A stretch of 64,000 nucleotides of DNA from Cordilura impudica (taxonomy: Eukaryota > Arthropoda > Insecta > Diptera > Scathophagidae): positions 144,832,394 to 144,896,393 of the forward strand of contig OY821519.1 in NCBI GenBank assembly GCA_963682025.1, given 5' to 3'. Under the pieces are notes generated by a model that did not search any database, had not been told where the DNA came from, and was given only the letters and a program-made list of their open reading frames with translations. Position numbers and translations under genes: made by a program. Shown piece by piece: positions 45,415-57,269 of the stretch (its first letter is position 1; each line of letters opens with the position of its first letter).

Positions 45415-48400
45415 AACAAGTAAGAGTGTTAAATTCGGCTGTGCCGAATCTTTGATACCCTCCACCTCGGTTTGAGTCTTGATAATAAATGTAAATGAAA
45501 AAGTAAACAATTTGGTAAACTTAATACCAAATTATTTCAGCAAATTCTTTAGGTTGGTTTTCGTCTTTTCATCGTGGTTGCTGATCGGCATGCATTTTGG
45601 TTATATACCTATATGCATGTGTTTCCGGTTATATGACATAACTTCTCGTTGAATTTAGTTTTAATTGGAGATGGCTGTATAGTTTCTTTTAACTGGCCAA
45701 ATATTTCTTCATTGCGGCCATATAGGTCGAATGGAGTAACAAAATAATAACCAAAAAAACTCTCTCAATTTTTTTATAAAAATATTGCCATATTTGGAAA
45801 ACATAGAGAATAAATTTATAATAATAAATATTCAAATTAGGGATGCTAAACGCAAAAAACCAAATGTTCAAAACATTTTAAATAAAATAATTTGTTCTCT
45901 TTCTTTTCTGAAAAACTTCAAATTTTCATCCAAAAAAAATTGTGAAAATTTATATATAAATAACATTCTCATCAAATTGCGTTTATTTATGTAACAATTG
46001 TTATGTTCGCAATTCTTAAATATCATATGGGGTTTTCTAAAATTCATTGAATTTAAATTAATGTTTTCTGTAGTGTGATTCTGTAAATTTCAACGATCCG
46101 ACAATCGCAAAATATATCGACAGCTATTGTTGTTTGAACTAAGGATTAAGTGATTCACTAAGTACATACATCTTAACGACAGTCGACAAATCTAATTTTC
46201 TATTTATTTAAATTGTAAACGAGTGGCATCTCTGTCAATATAAGCGAAAAACACAAAGAAGAATAGAAAAAAACAAATTACTTCGTGTTTGACAGGATGT
46301 TTATGTTTAATATCTTTATTTTTTTTACTAATATTTCTGTTTATTTATTTGAAAATGAAATAATGAATTGAATATGCTATTTAATTTTTTTTATTTATAT
46401 AAAAAAGTTTTTTAATAAGAGCAAAATATTTTCACTATTTTATGATTTTTATTTATGTATGACGACATTTCAACCTAAAAATTTAAGTTTTTATTGATTG
46501 AATAAACAACACAAAAATGGTTGTCGTTTAGATAACAACAACAGCTGACTTTAACAATAGGGAATATCGTTTAAAAATTTTACTGATAATTTTGAAATTT
46601 TCTTTTTTTACTGAATCGCGGTACTGAAAAGCTATTAATTTCTCCTGAATGTCAAGATTTTTTTTAAATGTAAAAATTTTTTTAATGCAAACGTAGGTAT
46701 TTGCTGTTTTTTTTTTTTTTTGGAATTTCAATTTGTGTTTAACGAATAAAATTTATATATTAAAGGTGCAATTGATGTCTTCTAAATTTAAAATTATTAT
46801 TTCCGACGTTTTGATATGATTTTCTGAAATTCAATTAATATTTTCTAATTTATAATTGGAAATTCTAATTTCAGTTTTTATAAGGATTGATATTTTCTTA
46901 AATTTGAATGGAAAATTTAAAAAGTGCAATTTTGTATTTATGTGAATAATAATCCTTTATTAATTATAAACAATTTTTAAAAATTAAATGTAATCGCAAT
47001 CAGATATTTTGTAGGTTAAGCAGAATAATAATTCTATATAACTATATAGAACTGTTTTGAAAGCAAAAAACTCATTGATGAACTTGGTAACTCTATTTTG
47101 TAAAGACAACAAAAAGTTAATACGCCACAAACTTATGTTCATATGTGTAAAAGAATAATGAAAAACATTGTTCTGTATGATATCTATTTGAAAATATTGA
47201 CATTCATGTTAAAATAGAAATAACTATTGCAAAGCTAATTAGAACAAAAATTGTGGCGCCATCTACTGTGGCATAATCACGCTGAGCAAAATGAAGTGAC
47301 ACTCTGTTAATGCAAAAGAAATGTATTTTCACCACAACAAAATATTTCAGAATTTTATGTAAATAAAATAATATACCGATTTATTTCTAACATGCAGTTA
47401 CTATGAATATACATACAGGCATACATATATATAATATATGTATATTATTTGTATTATTTAATATGTGTATGTATGTATATGTAAATATTACACACAAAAA
47501 ATACATCAAACGTTATTTTTGTGTTTTTCTCTTTAAATAAATTAATACATAAATTTTTTTTGCTAAATTTACATTTGGGCAATTCACAACAGGTGTTGTA
47601 TATTGTATGTTGTATTGAAATTTGTTGTGATTGTATTTTCATATTGTAAAACGCTTTCTTTTGTAATTTTCGATCCAACGAGGAAAGATCGCTTCGTCGC
47701 TTCTGCTATTTTGTATAAGAGAAAACACTTGTCATTGTTTGCGTTTTGGTCGTGAGATATACCCTGGAGTTTTAGTTACGAACCTCTTGCTTTTTAATTT
47801 ATAATGAAAAAAAAAAAAAATGTTAAATGTTTTGGTTGGTACTGAAAGAGAAAATACATACTAAAAATATAAACATTAATTTTTATATAAATAAACTTAT
47901 CGATGTTTTTGCGTTATTTGCATTATTTGCCATATTTTATTTTATAATTATTTATGCTGATAAAATTCTATGTATTTGTTTTTTCTTTTTCATAAAAACT
48001 GGCATTCACTTGGAACTGATATGTTATGATACAATATACAACATTTACTAAACATAGCAAATGAAGTTGGATCGTGTATCAGATTTTTCAGTGAAAATTA
48101 CCAACAACAATTTTACAGTATTGTAAAGTGATACACGATACAACAGATACAACGATACATTACCCATTGTGAATTGCCCAATTGTTTTTTTTTTTTATTA
48201 ACAACTAGGTATTTTAGCATTATTTGGTTTAGATGTTGGTGAATTTTTACTCCTTTTATATTAACTCGTAGTGCCTGCTTGTCGAAAAAATTTTTAATCG
48301 CTTGAGTTGATAAAAAAATGTACAAAGGGTTTGTTTTTATTATATTATTACCACAACGACCACAAAAACAACAAGTCCAGCTATGACAACAATGCAATAT

Positions 48401-48922
48401 TTAGAATAACAACAAGAACAATATATAAATATCATGTTTTTCATTTTTTTTTTACTTTTTCAGAGATTTCCCTGGACCTGCTCCACCGATTTTAATGATT
48501 TTTGAAATAGAAATCTTTCCATGAATTTGGTGAATCATTCTCACTAAAAATAATCACCCTAGCTGTCCTATTGAGGGCGTGATCGTGACAAGAACAACAT
48601 AGAAAATTATATTTTTTCAAGACTTTTTTTAGTTCTTCATTCAAATCTCGGACCCTAATCGACCGATTTGGACGATTTTAAACAGCAAACTTCGCAGGAT
48701 GTTAGTGAATCATTTTTTATATCAACGAGTACCCTAGCTGCCCGATTGATGCCGTCATCGTGATTTCCACAGACGGACAGACGGACATCGCTATATCAAC
48801 TCCGGTTGTTATAAGGATCATAAATATATATATTTTATGGGGTCCAAAATTTTTTTTCTAATTATTACAAACGGAATGACAAACTTATATATACCCTCTG
48901 CACACTGGAGTGGAGGGTATAA
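45415..48922 (-). mobile_element. HINE-A copy 3
   Basis: Same termini as copies 1 and 2 (AACAAGTAAGAGTG plus hairpin at the left, GGAGGGTATA at 48913-48922). It carries the TGGGCAATTCACAA MITE at 47576-48180 but neither the foldback nor the TAA element, so it shares one insertion with copy 1. About 150 bp are lost near 45560-45660 and about 140 bp near 48300. Non-coding. Confidence 0.75.
47576..48180. mobile_element. MITE with TGGGCAATTCACAA inverted ends, copy 2
   Basis: Same ends, flanking ATT and insertion site as 14156-14780. 605 bp, with a deletion of about 25 bp near 47625 relative to copy 1. Confidence 0.75.
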
Positions 48923-49514
48923 AAAGAAATATACCTTTAGCACTTCCCATATCGGCGGTAAAACTCTGTGAAAATTTGAGGAAGATTAGATGAGTAGTTA
49001 CGGAGATTACCTCCTACAAACAAACAAACAAACACTATAGCTACCGGTAGTATCGCGATGAATAGTAAGGCGATTCAGTGAATAGACGGCATATACCATC
49101 TGTGTCGAATCTCACATCATGATAAACAAAAATAGAAATCTGTAGCGATTATTAATCAACCCCAAATTGAAGTTTCTAACAAAAGTTATGAAATTAAATA
49201 TTCAAGTTTTCTGATAAGCACTAAACGTTCGACACGTTTGGTTGAGGCACAAGTTTAAATTATGGATATTTTGGCATTTGTTTGTTATTTATTATCTCAC
49301 AAAATTCTAATATTTTCTATTTCACTGAACTTTAGATATTTAAATATCTAGTGCAGTTTACCTATAGAAAGAAAATGATTGTCTTTTGCCATTGTTTTAA
49401 TGGAACACATACATTTAACAAATGTTTATGTATCATTTCATGAAAAGTTTTTGAAAAAGTTTACGGAATACTTCTTCATAAAAATTTCAATAATAATAAT
49501 ATTAAAAAAGTTTG
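48923..49514. other. Unassigned stretch with a repeat-tail phrase
   Basis: The first 110 bp (GTGAAAATTTGAGGAAGATT ... GAGATTACCTCC ... ACAAACAAACA) look like the end of another insect repeat. The remainder has no supported feature. Confidence 0.4.
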
Positions 49515-49787
49515 CCATTTTTATACCCTATACCACCATATAGTGAGGGTATAATGAGTTTGTGCTGATGTTTGTAATTACGAAAAATATTTGCTCAATA
49601 CCTACTTTTTAGAATCGCTTTCTGAGCCGATTAAGTGAAGTCCGTCAATCCGTCTGTTGTTTTGTGTTCAAACTACAGGTCGCAATTATGAATATATTTT
49701 ATTGAAATTTAGTATACAAGATTTGTCCGCCATAGGACGATCGCTATTGAAAATGGTGATATGTGGTCCAGACCTAGCCTATATATA
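49515..49787 (+). repeat. HINE-B fragment (5' end)
   Basis: Starts TTTTTATACCCTATACCACC, then GGGTATAATGAGTTTGTGC, as in the copy at 60683, and runs to GGTCCAGACCTAGCC. It is cut where the non-LTR fragment starts. Confidence 0.65.
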
Positions 49788-50149
49788 ATAGATAGACTTT
49801 GTACATTATGTAATTTGCATGAGCTGGAAAAGTTTCAACATTTTCTTGGGACTTGTCCAGTACTCAAAGAATTCCGACTTGCAATTTTCCGCAAACCAAA
49901 TTTAATAGAGGAGGAGATGATTAATATACTGAGTGGTCAAGATGAGGTAGACTGGGTCAACTTAGTAAAATATCTAAAAACTGCGTTAAAGTATCGGAAT
50001 TTTTTGATTAATGAATTTAACTAAATAACCAATATTTTTAAAATATATTTTTCTTTATTTTATTTTTATATAAATTTTGATAAAGATAATTGTGATCGTT
50101 CGACAGACGTTTTTCTAAAAAACATGTCGTTAAATATATTTAACTTTCT

Positions 50150-50218
<69 letters not shown>

Positions 50219-50250
50219 TATAATAACAATAATAATAATAATAATAATAA
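49788..50250 (+). pseudogene. 3' fragment of an I/R1-like non-LTR element with (TAA)n tail
   Basis: The frame reads IIDRLCTLCNLHELEKFQHF, then LGTCPVLKEF, a C-x2-C...H...C knuckle as found at the C-terminus of many non-LTR ORF2 proteins, then VNLVKYLKTALKYRNFLINE and a stop at 50024. The apparent Met start at 49761 lies in the adjoining HINE-B and is not real. After a short 3' UTR there is an almost pure run of TAA units (50151-50250), the characteristic I-type 3' tail. The element is strongly 5'-truncated. Confidence 0.65.
50151..50250 (+). repeat. (TAA)n microsatellite
   Basis: About 33 TAA/AAT units with two interruptions (TATATAA and ACAAT near 50215-50230). Probably the 3' tail of the upstream non-LTR fragment. 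Confidence 0.9.
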
Positions 50251-50749
50251 AATTTTAATATAAATAATCCCTACGAGTTCGAGTTAAATTGTCGTAAGAT
50301 CTAACTTTTAACATATTATTTCTGATTCAATAGTTTTCGAAGCTCTTACGGCCAATAAACCAGAAATATAATTTGGCATCAGGATAAAATCTTAAAAATG
50401 CAATACTTCAATTGTATATCACCCCACATATGCACAAAAATCAAGAGTAAAATAGTTTTTAAAATAGTATTAATGCCAAACGCTCTAAGTCCGATAGTGC
50501 GTTTTGTGTGGAGAATGTGCATTTTCTGGAAAATATCGAAACATCGAAAAACACACGTGACAACTTTCCAGTTTCTGTAGTAGAAGGGTTTCGCCAGTAA
50601 TATTTTAAAATTTAAAACTGTCGTAATTATTTCCATAACCTATTTTTATTTTTGTATTTTTTTTATATCTCTCCTTTTTATTATGCCTTTTTATTTTAAA
50701 TCTTTTGAGTATTTCTTATTTGATGTTGATATTTGCTTAATACTTTATT
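50251..50749. other. Unassigned stretch before the non-LTR ORF
   Basis: No recognised coding sequence. The last 110 bp may be the 5' UTR of the element at 50750. No second copy is available to define its 5' end. Confidence 0.4.
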
Positions 50750-53552
50750 ATGACTTCTTCTAATATTCGGTCGAGTTCCAAATACAACACTCATTCTATG
50801 ATTCGTATAATTGGTAAACAAAAGGAACGTTTAAAAATTTGTCACTTAGCTCAAAGTCTTTTTTGTAAATTTGATGAATTTCGATACATTTTTGATAACT
50901 CAGGAATTGATGTAATTTGTATATCTGAAACATGGTTCAATCCGAATAAGATAAAAAACTTTCAGGTCAAAATAGATGGCTATGATTTATTTCGAGCTGA
51001 TAGGAATACTGGCTGGAGGCGTTGCAATGTATGTCAAGAAACAATTACGTTCTCGATTTGTTTGCAAATCTATCGATGAAGAATATGATTTTGTATTTAT
51101 TGAACTTCCTTGTGACGTAAGCAAATGTCTCATAGGTGTTTTATATAGGCCTAATGATTCACTAAATATTTCTCCGGTTGTTAATATGTTAGATGCAAAT
51201 TGTTTATCTTATAGTGATATTATTCTTTCTGGAGACCTAAATGGAAATTTGCTCATTGATTCTGAACTAATTTCACTTTTCCAACCGATTGGGCTTACAG
51301 CTGTAAACACTACTATCCCCACTCACTTCACTTCAATGAGTAGTACCCTTATTGACGTGTTCTTTGTCTCAGATATTAGAAAAGTTCTTTTGCATGACCA
51401 GTTTTCTTTTCCTAATTTCTCAAAACATGACGTCATTTATATGACCTTTAACCTTCCTTATTTTAAACATGAAAAACCACAGCATATTACTTTCCGTGAT
51501 TACAAGAATATTAACTATGATGCTCTTTTAAATTAAATTAATATAATCAATTGGACCAGTATCTACAGTAATCCTGATTTAAACCAACAGATATCCTTTT
51601 TTTATGAAGCTACCACATACCTATACGACAAATATGTACCGGTTAGAAAGAAAACTGTTAAATCTTCTACTAAGCCTTGGTTTAATCAAAATATTTGTGA
51701 TTTAATAGTTAAAAGAAATTCAGCTTACGATAAGTGGAAAAGATATAAAACTACACAGTCAAATGAAATTTTTAAATCACTACGTCGATCTGTTACTAGG
51801 GAAGTAAAGTTAGCTAAGCAACGCTATTATAGTCGTGTATTTTCAGAGGCTATGGATACTAAAAATATGTGGAAAGAGATAAAGAAAATTGGTTATAAAG
51901 ATGAAAGTGAATCGGTAAATCTTTCCACTTTTGAACTAAATGAATTGAATAGACAATTTACTTCAAATGACTCAGCTCCTCTTCGTTCTGACTCTTATGC
52001 AAATCTACCAGATTGCAATCTGGATTCTTTATTTAGTTTTTCCTGCGTTAACCAGGAGGATGTTCTGGAAGCTTTTCTTTCCATAAAGTCAAAATCAATT
52101 GGTCTAGACGGTATGAATCCAATATTTATTAAAGCTATTTTACCACAGGTTTTACCCTATATCACTCATATTTTTAACACTATTTTTACAAAATCTATTT
52201 TCCCTGATTTGTGGAAATGGGCAAAAGTAATTCCCTTACCGAAATCTAATAAAGAATACAGGCCAATTTCCGTACTTCCTTTTCTTTCGAAAGTTTTCGA
52301 AAAAATTATGAGCAAACAAATGAATGAACACATATCCAATAATAATCTTTTATCATCTAAGCAATCTGGTTTTCGCAGGAAAAGAGGGTGTATCACTACT
52401 TTTATTGATGTATCGGAAGATCTTCGTTATATCGTTGACAGTGGTAATATTGCTTTTTTGACCTTATTGGACCGCTCTAAAGCTTTTGACTCAGTGGACC
52501 ATGATATTCTTGTTAAAAAGCTTAAACATATTTTTGGTTTTTCTGAAACCTCCTCTAAATTGATTAGCTCTTACCTTCGGAATAGAGAGCAAGTAGTTGT
52601 CTCTAAAGACAAGTCGTCTACCTCTGCGTCTTTAAGTAGGGGTGTTCCGCAGGGGTCTATACTTGGCCCTCTTTTGTTTTCTATTTACATAAATGATCTA
52701 CCACGCGTAATTAATTCATGCCAAATGCACATGTACGCTGATGACGTTCAGTTATACACATCATGTAACGTACGAGATGTGGAAAATTGTGTACAGAACC
52801 TGAATACTGAACTGAACCACGTATTTGAATGGGCTAGGTTGAATTGTCTTACCTTAAATCCGAAAAAATCTCAGTGCCTTGTTATTTTTAAAAAGATATA
52901 TGATACCACTTGTCTTCCGAAAGTTAGTATTAATGGAGTGGATATCGCCTACGTTGCGAATGCTAAAAACCTTGGAATGATTTTTAATAATACCCTAACG
53001 TGGAATGATCAAATTAGCAAAGCTTCTGGAAAAGTTTATAGTATTCTCCGTAGTCTTTGGTCTTCTCAGTACTTCACACCGCAGAAAATTAGATTTGTTC
53101 TTGCAAAATCGTTTATCTTACCTACGCTTTTATATGGTTGTGAATTGTTGTCAGGTTGTGATAGTGCAGACATGGTTAAACTTACACGCGTCTTTAAAAG
53201 TGTAGTTAGATATGTTTATGGTTTACGCAAATATGATACTATCTCCGCTTTTCGAAATAAAATTTATGGCATTTCATTTGAAGACTATCTTAAATTTAGA
53301 ACTTTACTTATGGTTCATAAAATTATTTTCACTAAAGAACCCGTTTACCTTTTCGAGCGATTACTATTTACAAGATCTAACCGTAATAACTGTCTTGTAC
53401 CAATATTGTACAATAGACTAATATCCGAAAGACACTTTTTTGTAAATGGTATACGTCTTTGGAACTCGCTACATACTTTAAATAATCAACTTCACAAAAT
53501 ATCAAATACAACATCATTTAAGAAAGAACTATTTAAACTTTTTCTCAATTGA
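50750..53552 (+). pseudogene. Non-LTR retrotransposon endonuclease-RT protein, nearly intact
   Basis: Encodes an AP-type endonuclease followed by RT, the enzyme pair for target-primed reverse transcription. From the ATG at 50750: RLKICHLAQSL (the conserved Asn before AQSL appears missing), DVICISETWF (catalytic Glu); then a one-base frameshift at about 51012-51017 into GGVAMYVKKQL; LSGDLNGNLL (51230), TLIDVFFVS, SKHDVIYM. A single in-frame TAA at 51534-51536 breaks the frame, which is otherwise open to 53552. RT motifs in the 566-codon part from 51852: SIGLDGMNP, EYRPISVLPFLSKVFEKI, QSGFRRKRGC, LDRSKAFDSVDHDIL, GVPQGSILGPLLF, YADD at residues 295-298, LGMIF. No RNase H domain follows. Jockey/CR1-like group. 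Only two lesions were found, so the copy is young. Confidence 0.85.
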
Positions 53553-53870
53553 TTTTTAATACTTCATTTTAATTTTAATTTCTATATAATTTTTACCTGC
53601 TGTGCAGGATATTTTTACACTTTATTTTTACATTTTTATTTTATTTTTTATATATTTTATATTATATTTTATTTTATATTATTCATCTAATTTTAATTAT
53701 AAATTAAACTTACATACATTCTTCCTATTGAAAATTAATTTGTTATGAATAATGTTGTTTCATAAGATTTTAAATCTTGTTACATTAGGATTTTCATTAA
53801 TAAAAATTAATAAAAATTAATTAAAATATAAAATTAATAAAATTAAATACGTTAAAAGTGAAAATGATGA
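53553..53870 (+). repeat. 3' UTR and AT-rich tail of the non-LTR element
   Basis: T-rich UTR followed by an irregular ATTAATAAAAATTAAT-type tail (53795-53850). The exact end is not defined. Confidence 0.5.
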
Positions 53871-53879
53871 CAGCAACTG

Positions 53880-54330
53880 ATCAGATAGAGAGCTTCTACA
53901 TATTCTCAAGTATAATCTTTTTTAATCTGCTAACATGATACGAAAACTTCCGTTCAGTACATGGAACCACAGAATTCCATAGCTCTACTGACTTCTTTTC
54001 ATTATTAATGAGTTAAGAATGTGTATCCTTGAAGAATTCCCAATCCTAAATCGTTTTTCTTAAGTATGGGTGATAACCAAAAAAAATAAAAGTAATATCC
54101 TTGTACTGATAAAACTTTGAAAATTACAGCCAATGAAATCATTTTTGTTAGAGGTCATATCAGTTCTATATTTAAGACCATACACATAACAAACTATCCT
54201 ATGAAAATAATATTTGAATCTCAAAGTATTCTGCTGGGAAGGTCCACTATAAATCTCCATACCATACAAAAACAAATTGGTAGACATGTAGAAAGAACCA
54301 ATCGTTTTCTAACCTCCACAGGTAGATAAC
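53880..54330 (-). pseudogene. Non-LTR RT C-terminal fragment, minus strand
   Basis: The minus frame reads PTNLFLYGMEIYSGPSQQNT-like sequence, then YFHRIVCYVYGLKYRTDM, NDFIGCNFQSFISTRILL (about 54290-54085), followed by decayed SSRIHILNSLIM. The LLYG-x-E...YVYGL...(F)I..R order matches the thumb/C-terminal region also visible at 53130-53330 in the neighbouring element. Both catalytic domains are missing. It lies in opposite orientation to its neighbour. Confidence 0.6.
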
Positions 54331-54499
54331 ACCACAAAGTATAAAACCTCCTCAATATAAAAGAGATTGTGGCAACAGTATGATTTGTATGAAAACCAAA
54401 ATTTAAATCTCTTTAATGTGTTTAGTCTAAAAAATTGCCGTTACTCCATTCGAAAATACTTTGAAGAACCTTATTAGATTAAATCTTATATGTGTTCAT

Positions 54500-54715
54500 T
54501 ACACACATAATTAAGTAGTCCAAGCATGAACCATATAGGACCATTTGTAGTCACAGTTCCAATATAAATATGCTTTCAGAATATATTCCCTCAAATCCAT
54601 ATTTCAAGGATCTTAATCAAATTTGGTTTGAATGTGTTTTTATGTAAACTAAGTGACCTTACTAAATATGGTAATGATCAGTCCTTTTTTGATCTGGTCC
54701 CCATAGAATCGTATT
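54500..54715 (+). repeat. Diverged HINE-B internal fragment
   Basis: TTACTAAATATGGTAATGATCAGTCC...TCTGGTCCCCATAGAATCG parallels the HINE-B segment at 62038-62098. Strongly diverged, with no ends. Confidence 0.4.
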
Positions 54716-54723
54716 TTTATCAC

Positions 54724-55140
54724 CTGTGGTAACTTTAATGCTAACCTATTCTTAGAGATAATGTTACTAATGACTTTGACTTTGTTAACTCTGTTAGCAT
54801 GACCATTGTTAATAATGAGTGTCTCACACGTTTTTCAGTAAATTCTCGTCCAAATTTACTTGATTTAATTCTACTCTCACACCCGCACTTATTACTTTTA
54901 TTTGATCAGATTTTGTTTCTCTCAGATCATGATCTTTTGAATATAAACCTAGCTAAGGCTCATAACATAGATCGGATAAAATTCAACTGATTTTTAGTCA
55001 TTATTTGTTGAGCTCGCGGACTTGAACTGGACGACTGTTGGTATCAGCCATCCGTTGCTGAAAAGAGGAAAGTTTTTCGTACAACATTGCAGGAAGTATA
55101 TAATCTTTATGTACTTGAGCGTAGTTTTGATGTTTAAACA
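54724..55140 (+). pseudogene. Non-LTR endonuclease fragment
   Basis: Reads GNFNANLF (compare the GDxN catalytic loop), then after a one-base shift DFDFVNSVSMTIVNNECLTR, RPNLLDLILLSHPHLLLLFD and LSDHDLLNINLA (to about 54955). RPNLLDL and SDHD are late endonuclease motifs of Jockey-type elements. A following piece (EKRKVFRTTLQEVYNLYVLE, to about 55130) is the linker before the RT, which is absent. The first Asp of GDFN is replaced by Asn. Confidence 0.6.
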
Positions 55141-55449
55141 TCTATACGCGCAGGGGGTTCATTGTTCACAATAAAATCACAAACACAGCGTAAGATGTAA
55201 GACGTAAGACAAACTCGGTGTGACCTATGATTGTATTGGTGAAAAAATTATGATATGTAATAACCTTTTTGTCGCAGTCTTCTGCATTATATTTCTTACT
55301 TTTTTATAAACATTTATAATTAATTTCCTCAATTATTTAAAAGTATTCTTAACGTTATAATTTATTCCATAGAAATAAGACAATTATCACTGCATTTAAT
55401 ATTAATGCTAATCAAACATAAATAAAAATAAAAAAATAAACGAATGACA

Positions 55450-55560
55450 GTAAAACGGAAGTGTCTTGAGATAAAATGAAGAAGGCACAATTCATTAGGA
55501 ATTGTTTGGAGACAAAATGAAGGCACGATTTCATTAGGAAGTGTGTGGAGATCAAATCAG
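55450..55560 (+). repeat. About 40-bp tandem repeat
   Basis: Two and a half units of GAA(G/T)TGT-TTGGAGA-AAAATGAAGGCAC-TTCATTAG. Degenerate. Confidence 0.6.
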
Positions 55561-55564
55561 GGCG

Positions 55565-56640
55565 CGAAAAATTAAAAATTAAAAATGAAAAACATACAAA
55601 TTAGAAATGGAAAATGAAAAATTAAAAATGAAAAATGAAAAAAATAAAACTGAAAACTAAAAAAATTAAAAATAAGGAATGAAAAACAAAATGAAAAATT
55701 TAAAATGAAATATGAAAAATGAAACATAAAAAATTAAAAATGAAAAAATTAAAACTGAAAATAGAATTATAAAAATAAAAAATTAAAATAACCAAGTAAG
55801 AAAATTATAGTCGGTCTAGACCGACTATACGATACCCTATACCATGCGTTTAGAAACCCTATCTCTTAGGCCCAACTAACTGGACATTGAAAATAAGCAA
55901 AAACCAAATTTGAGTGGGATTTTTATTAATTTTTTTGGCTGCAGATATGAAAAAGTTAATATCGGATGCTATATCTATAAAGGGACTAGGTCCAAAAATG
56001 GACCGATCCTGATCATGTTTGGTAAAGTCTCTTGTATTTTGCAAAAATTTGTACAAACAAAATTTGAGAAGAATCAGTGAATTTTTTTGTTTTTTAATAG
56101 ATTTAAGTGAAGATCGGGAAGCAGCTCTATATGGGGTCAAAGGGATCATTTTTGGACTACTCATTAGTGGATGTAATGAACTCATACAAACCCAATTTGA
56201 GTAAGATCTATATGACAATTTGGATCTTATGGCAATTTATGTCGATTTCATATGGGTAATTTGTATGGGGGCTAGGTCTGAACATGGACCGATTCTCACC
56301 AATTTCAATAGCGTTCATCCCATGGCCGATAAAAGCTTATATACCAAATTTCATCAAAATATATTCATATTTGCGACCTGCAGTTTGATTACAAGCTTTA
56401 CATGGACACACAGACGGACGGACGGACGGACGGACGGACATTGTTAAATCAACTCAGAAAATGATTCTGATTCGATCGGTATAATTAAAGATGGGTCTAG
56501 GTCAAATATTTTTGGTTGTTACAAACAGCAGCACAAAGTCATTATACCCAAACCACATAGTGGTATAGGGTATAAAAATGATAAATGAGGAATTAAAAAA
56601 TGAAAAATAAAAAATTAAGAAGAAAAATGAAAAATTTTAT
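55565..56640 (+). repeat. Degenerate (AAAAATTAAAAATGA)n array split by a HINE-B
   Basis: Irregular AAAAATTAAAAATGA-type units occupy 55565-55790 and resume at 56578-56635, with HINE-B inserted between. The purine-rich strand is plus. Confidence 0.7.
55793..56575 (-). mobile_element. HINE-B full copy, in the AT-rich array
   Basis: Near-identical to 61186-61973. The low-coordinate end carries CAAGTAAGAAAATTATAG, palindrome GTCGGTCTAGACCGAC, then ATACCCTATACC; the high-coordinate end carries GGTATAGGGTAT. It includes a pure (GGAC)n block (56412-56440). Non-coding; ORFs such as 55859-56218 are shared only because the repeat is shared. Confidence 0.8.
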
Positions 56641-56760
56641 TATTTTGTATAAAAATAAAAAATATTTTTTTCGATCTTTATCATTTTAATATTTTGTATA
56701 AATTTTATTATTTTGTATAAAAATAAAAAATATTTTTTTCGATCTTTATCATTTTAATGA
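56634..56760 (+). repeat. 64-bp direct duplication
   Basis: TTTTATTATTTTGTATAAAA...TCGATCTTTATCATTTTAAT occurs twice in tandem. Confidence 0.8.
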
Positions 56761-56855
56761 TTGAGTTTGAAATTATTCAGGCTCAAGGTCAAACGTTTTT
56801 ACATCAAATAAAACGAAAACATTGGCACATTTGTTTTAAAAAATTGATCTATATT

Positions 56856-56920
56856 CTGCATGACAGGTTATACAGCTGTTTCGGAAAGAGTCACCAACCC
56901 TCATCAGTAACCAGAAGCAG
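56856..56920 (-). ncRNA. Hammerhead-ribozyme-like motif 3 (best fold)
   Basis: On the minus strand: outer stem I CTGC, internal loop, inner stem I GGTTA, core CTGATGA, stem II GGGTTGG-TGAC-TCTTTCC with two T-T mismatches, core GAA, palindromic stem III ACAGCTGT, A at the cleavage position, inner stem I return TAACC, internal loop TGTCAT, outer return GCAG. Every core nucleotide of a type I hammerhead is present, with the internal loop in stem I that supports loop-loop contact. It would self-cleave after the A at 56871 (minus). No Penelope protein is nearby. Confidence 0.78.
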
Positions 56921-57027
56921 TAGATAGTTTGTTTGGTAAAAAGTGAAATTCATATATATTTGCTGAAAACAACCAAATGAGAATTCAAGCAAAAGTTCTA
57001 CAATTTAAGCCTCTTCGAATGTAACAA

Positions 57028-57240
57028 ACTAAAATATAGAACAACATTGAAACAAATATGTTTTGCATACGAGTACACATTAAAAATACGGAGGGCACGC
57101 CGTTAACGATAAATGTAAGTTTGGCAGAAACAAATTGTTTTTCTTGTTTATTCAAGACAAAAACAAACATGTATATTGTAGTATGCAATGTGTACTCGTA
57201 TACAAAACATATTTGTCTCAATGTTGTTCTATATTTTAGT
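57028..57240. mobile_element. Foldback repeat, 53-bp arms
   Basis: Arms 57028-57080 and 57188-57240 are inverted copies differing at two or three positions, from ACTAAAATATAG to ACTCGTATGC-like inner ends. The 107-bp loop has no recognised content. No TSD is clear. Confidence 0.7.
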
Positions 57241-57269
57241 ATCGTCTTACTTTACACCAGTCGAAGCTA

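Noticed and set aside
10621..48922. HINE-A as an LTR retrotransposon or Polinton
   Set aside because: No long terminal direct repeats, primer-binding site, integrase, polymerase or capsid ORFs. Ends are short and asymmetric, with a hairpin.
49761..49787. Met start at 49761 for the knuckle protein
   Set aside because: These codons lie in an adjoining HINE-B fragment; the frame is open by chance across the junction.
52735..52745. CTGATGA words at 42228, 52737 and 63572 as further hammerhead cores
   Set aside because: They encode the ADD of reverse transcriptase YADD motifs and have no GAA core or complementary stems at the right spacing.
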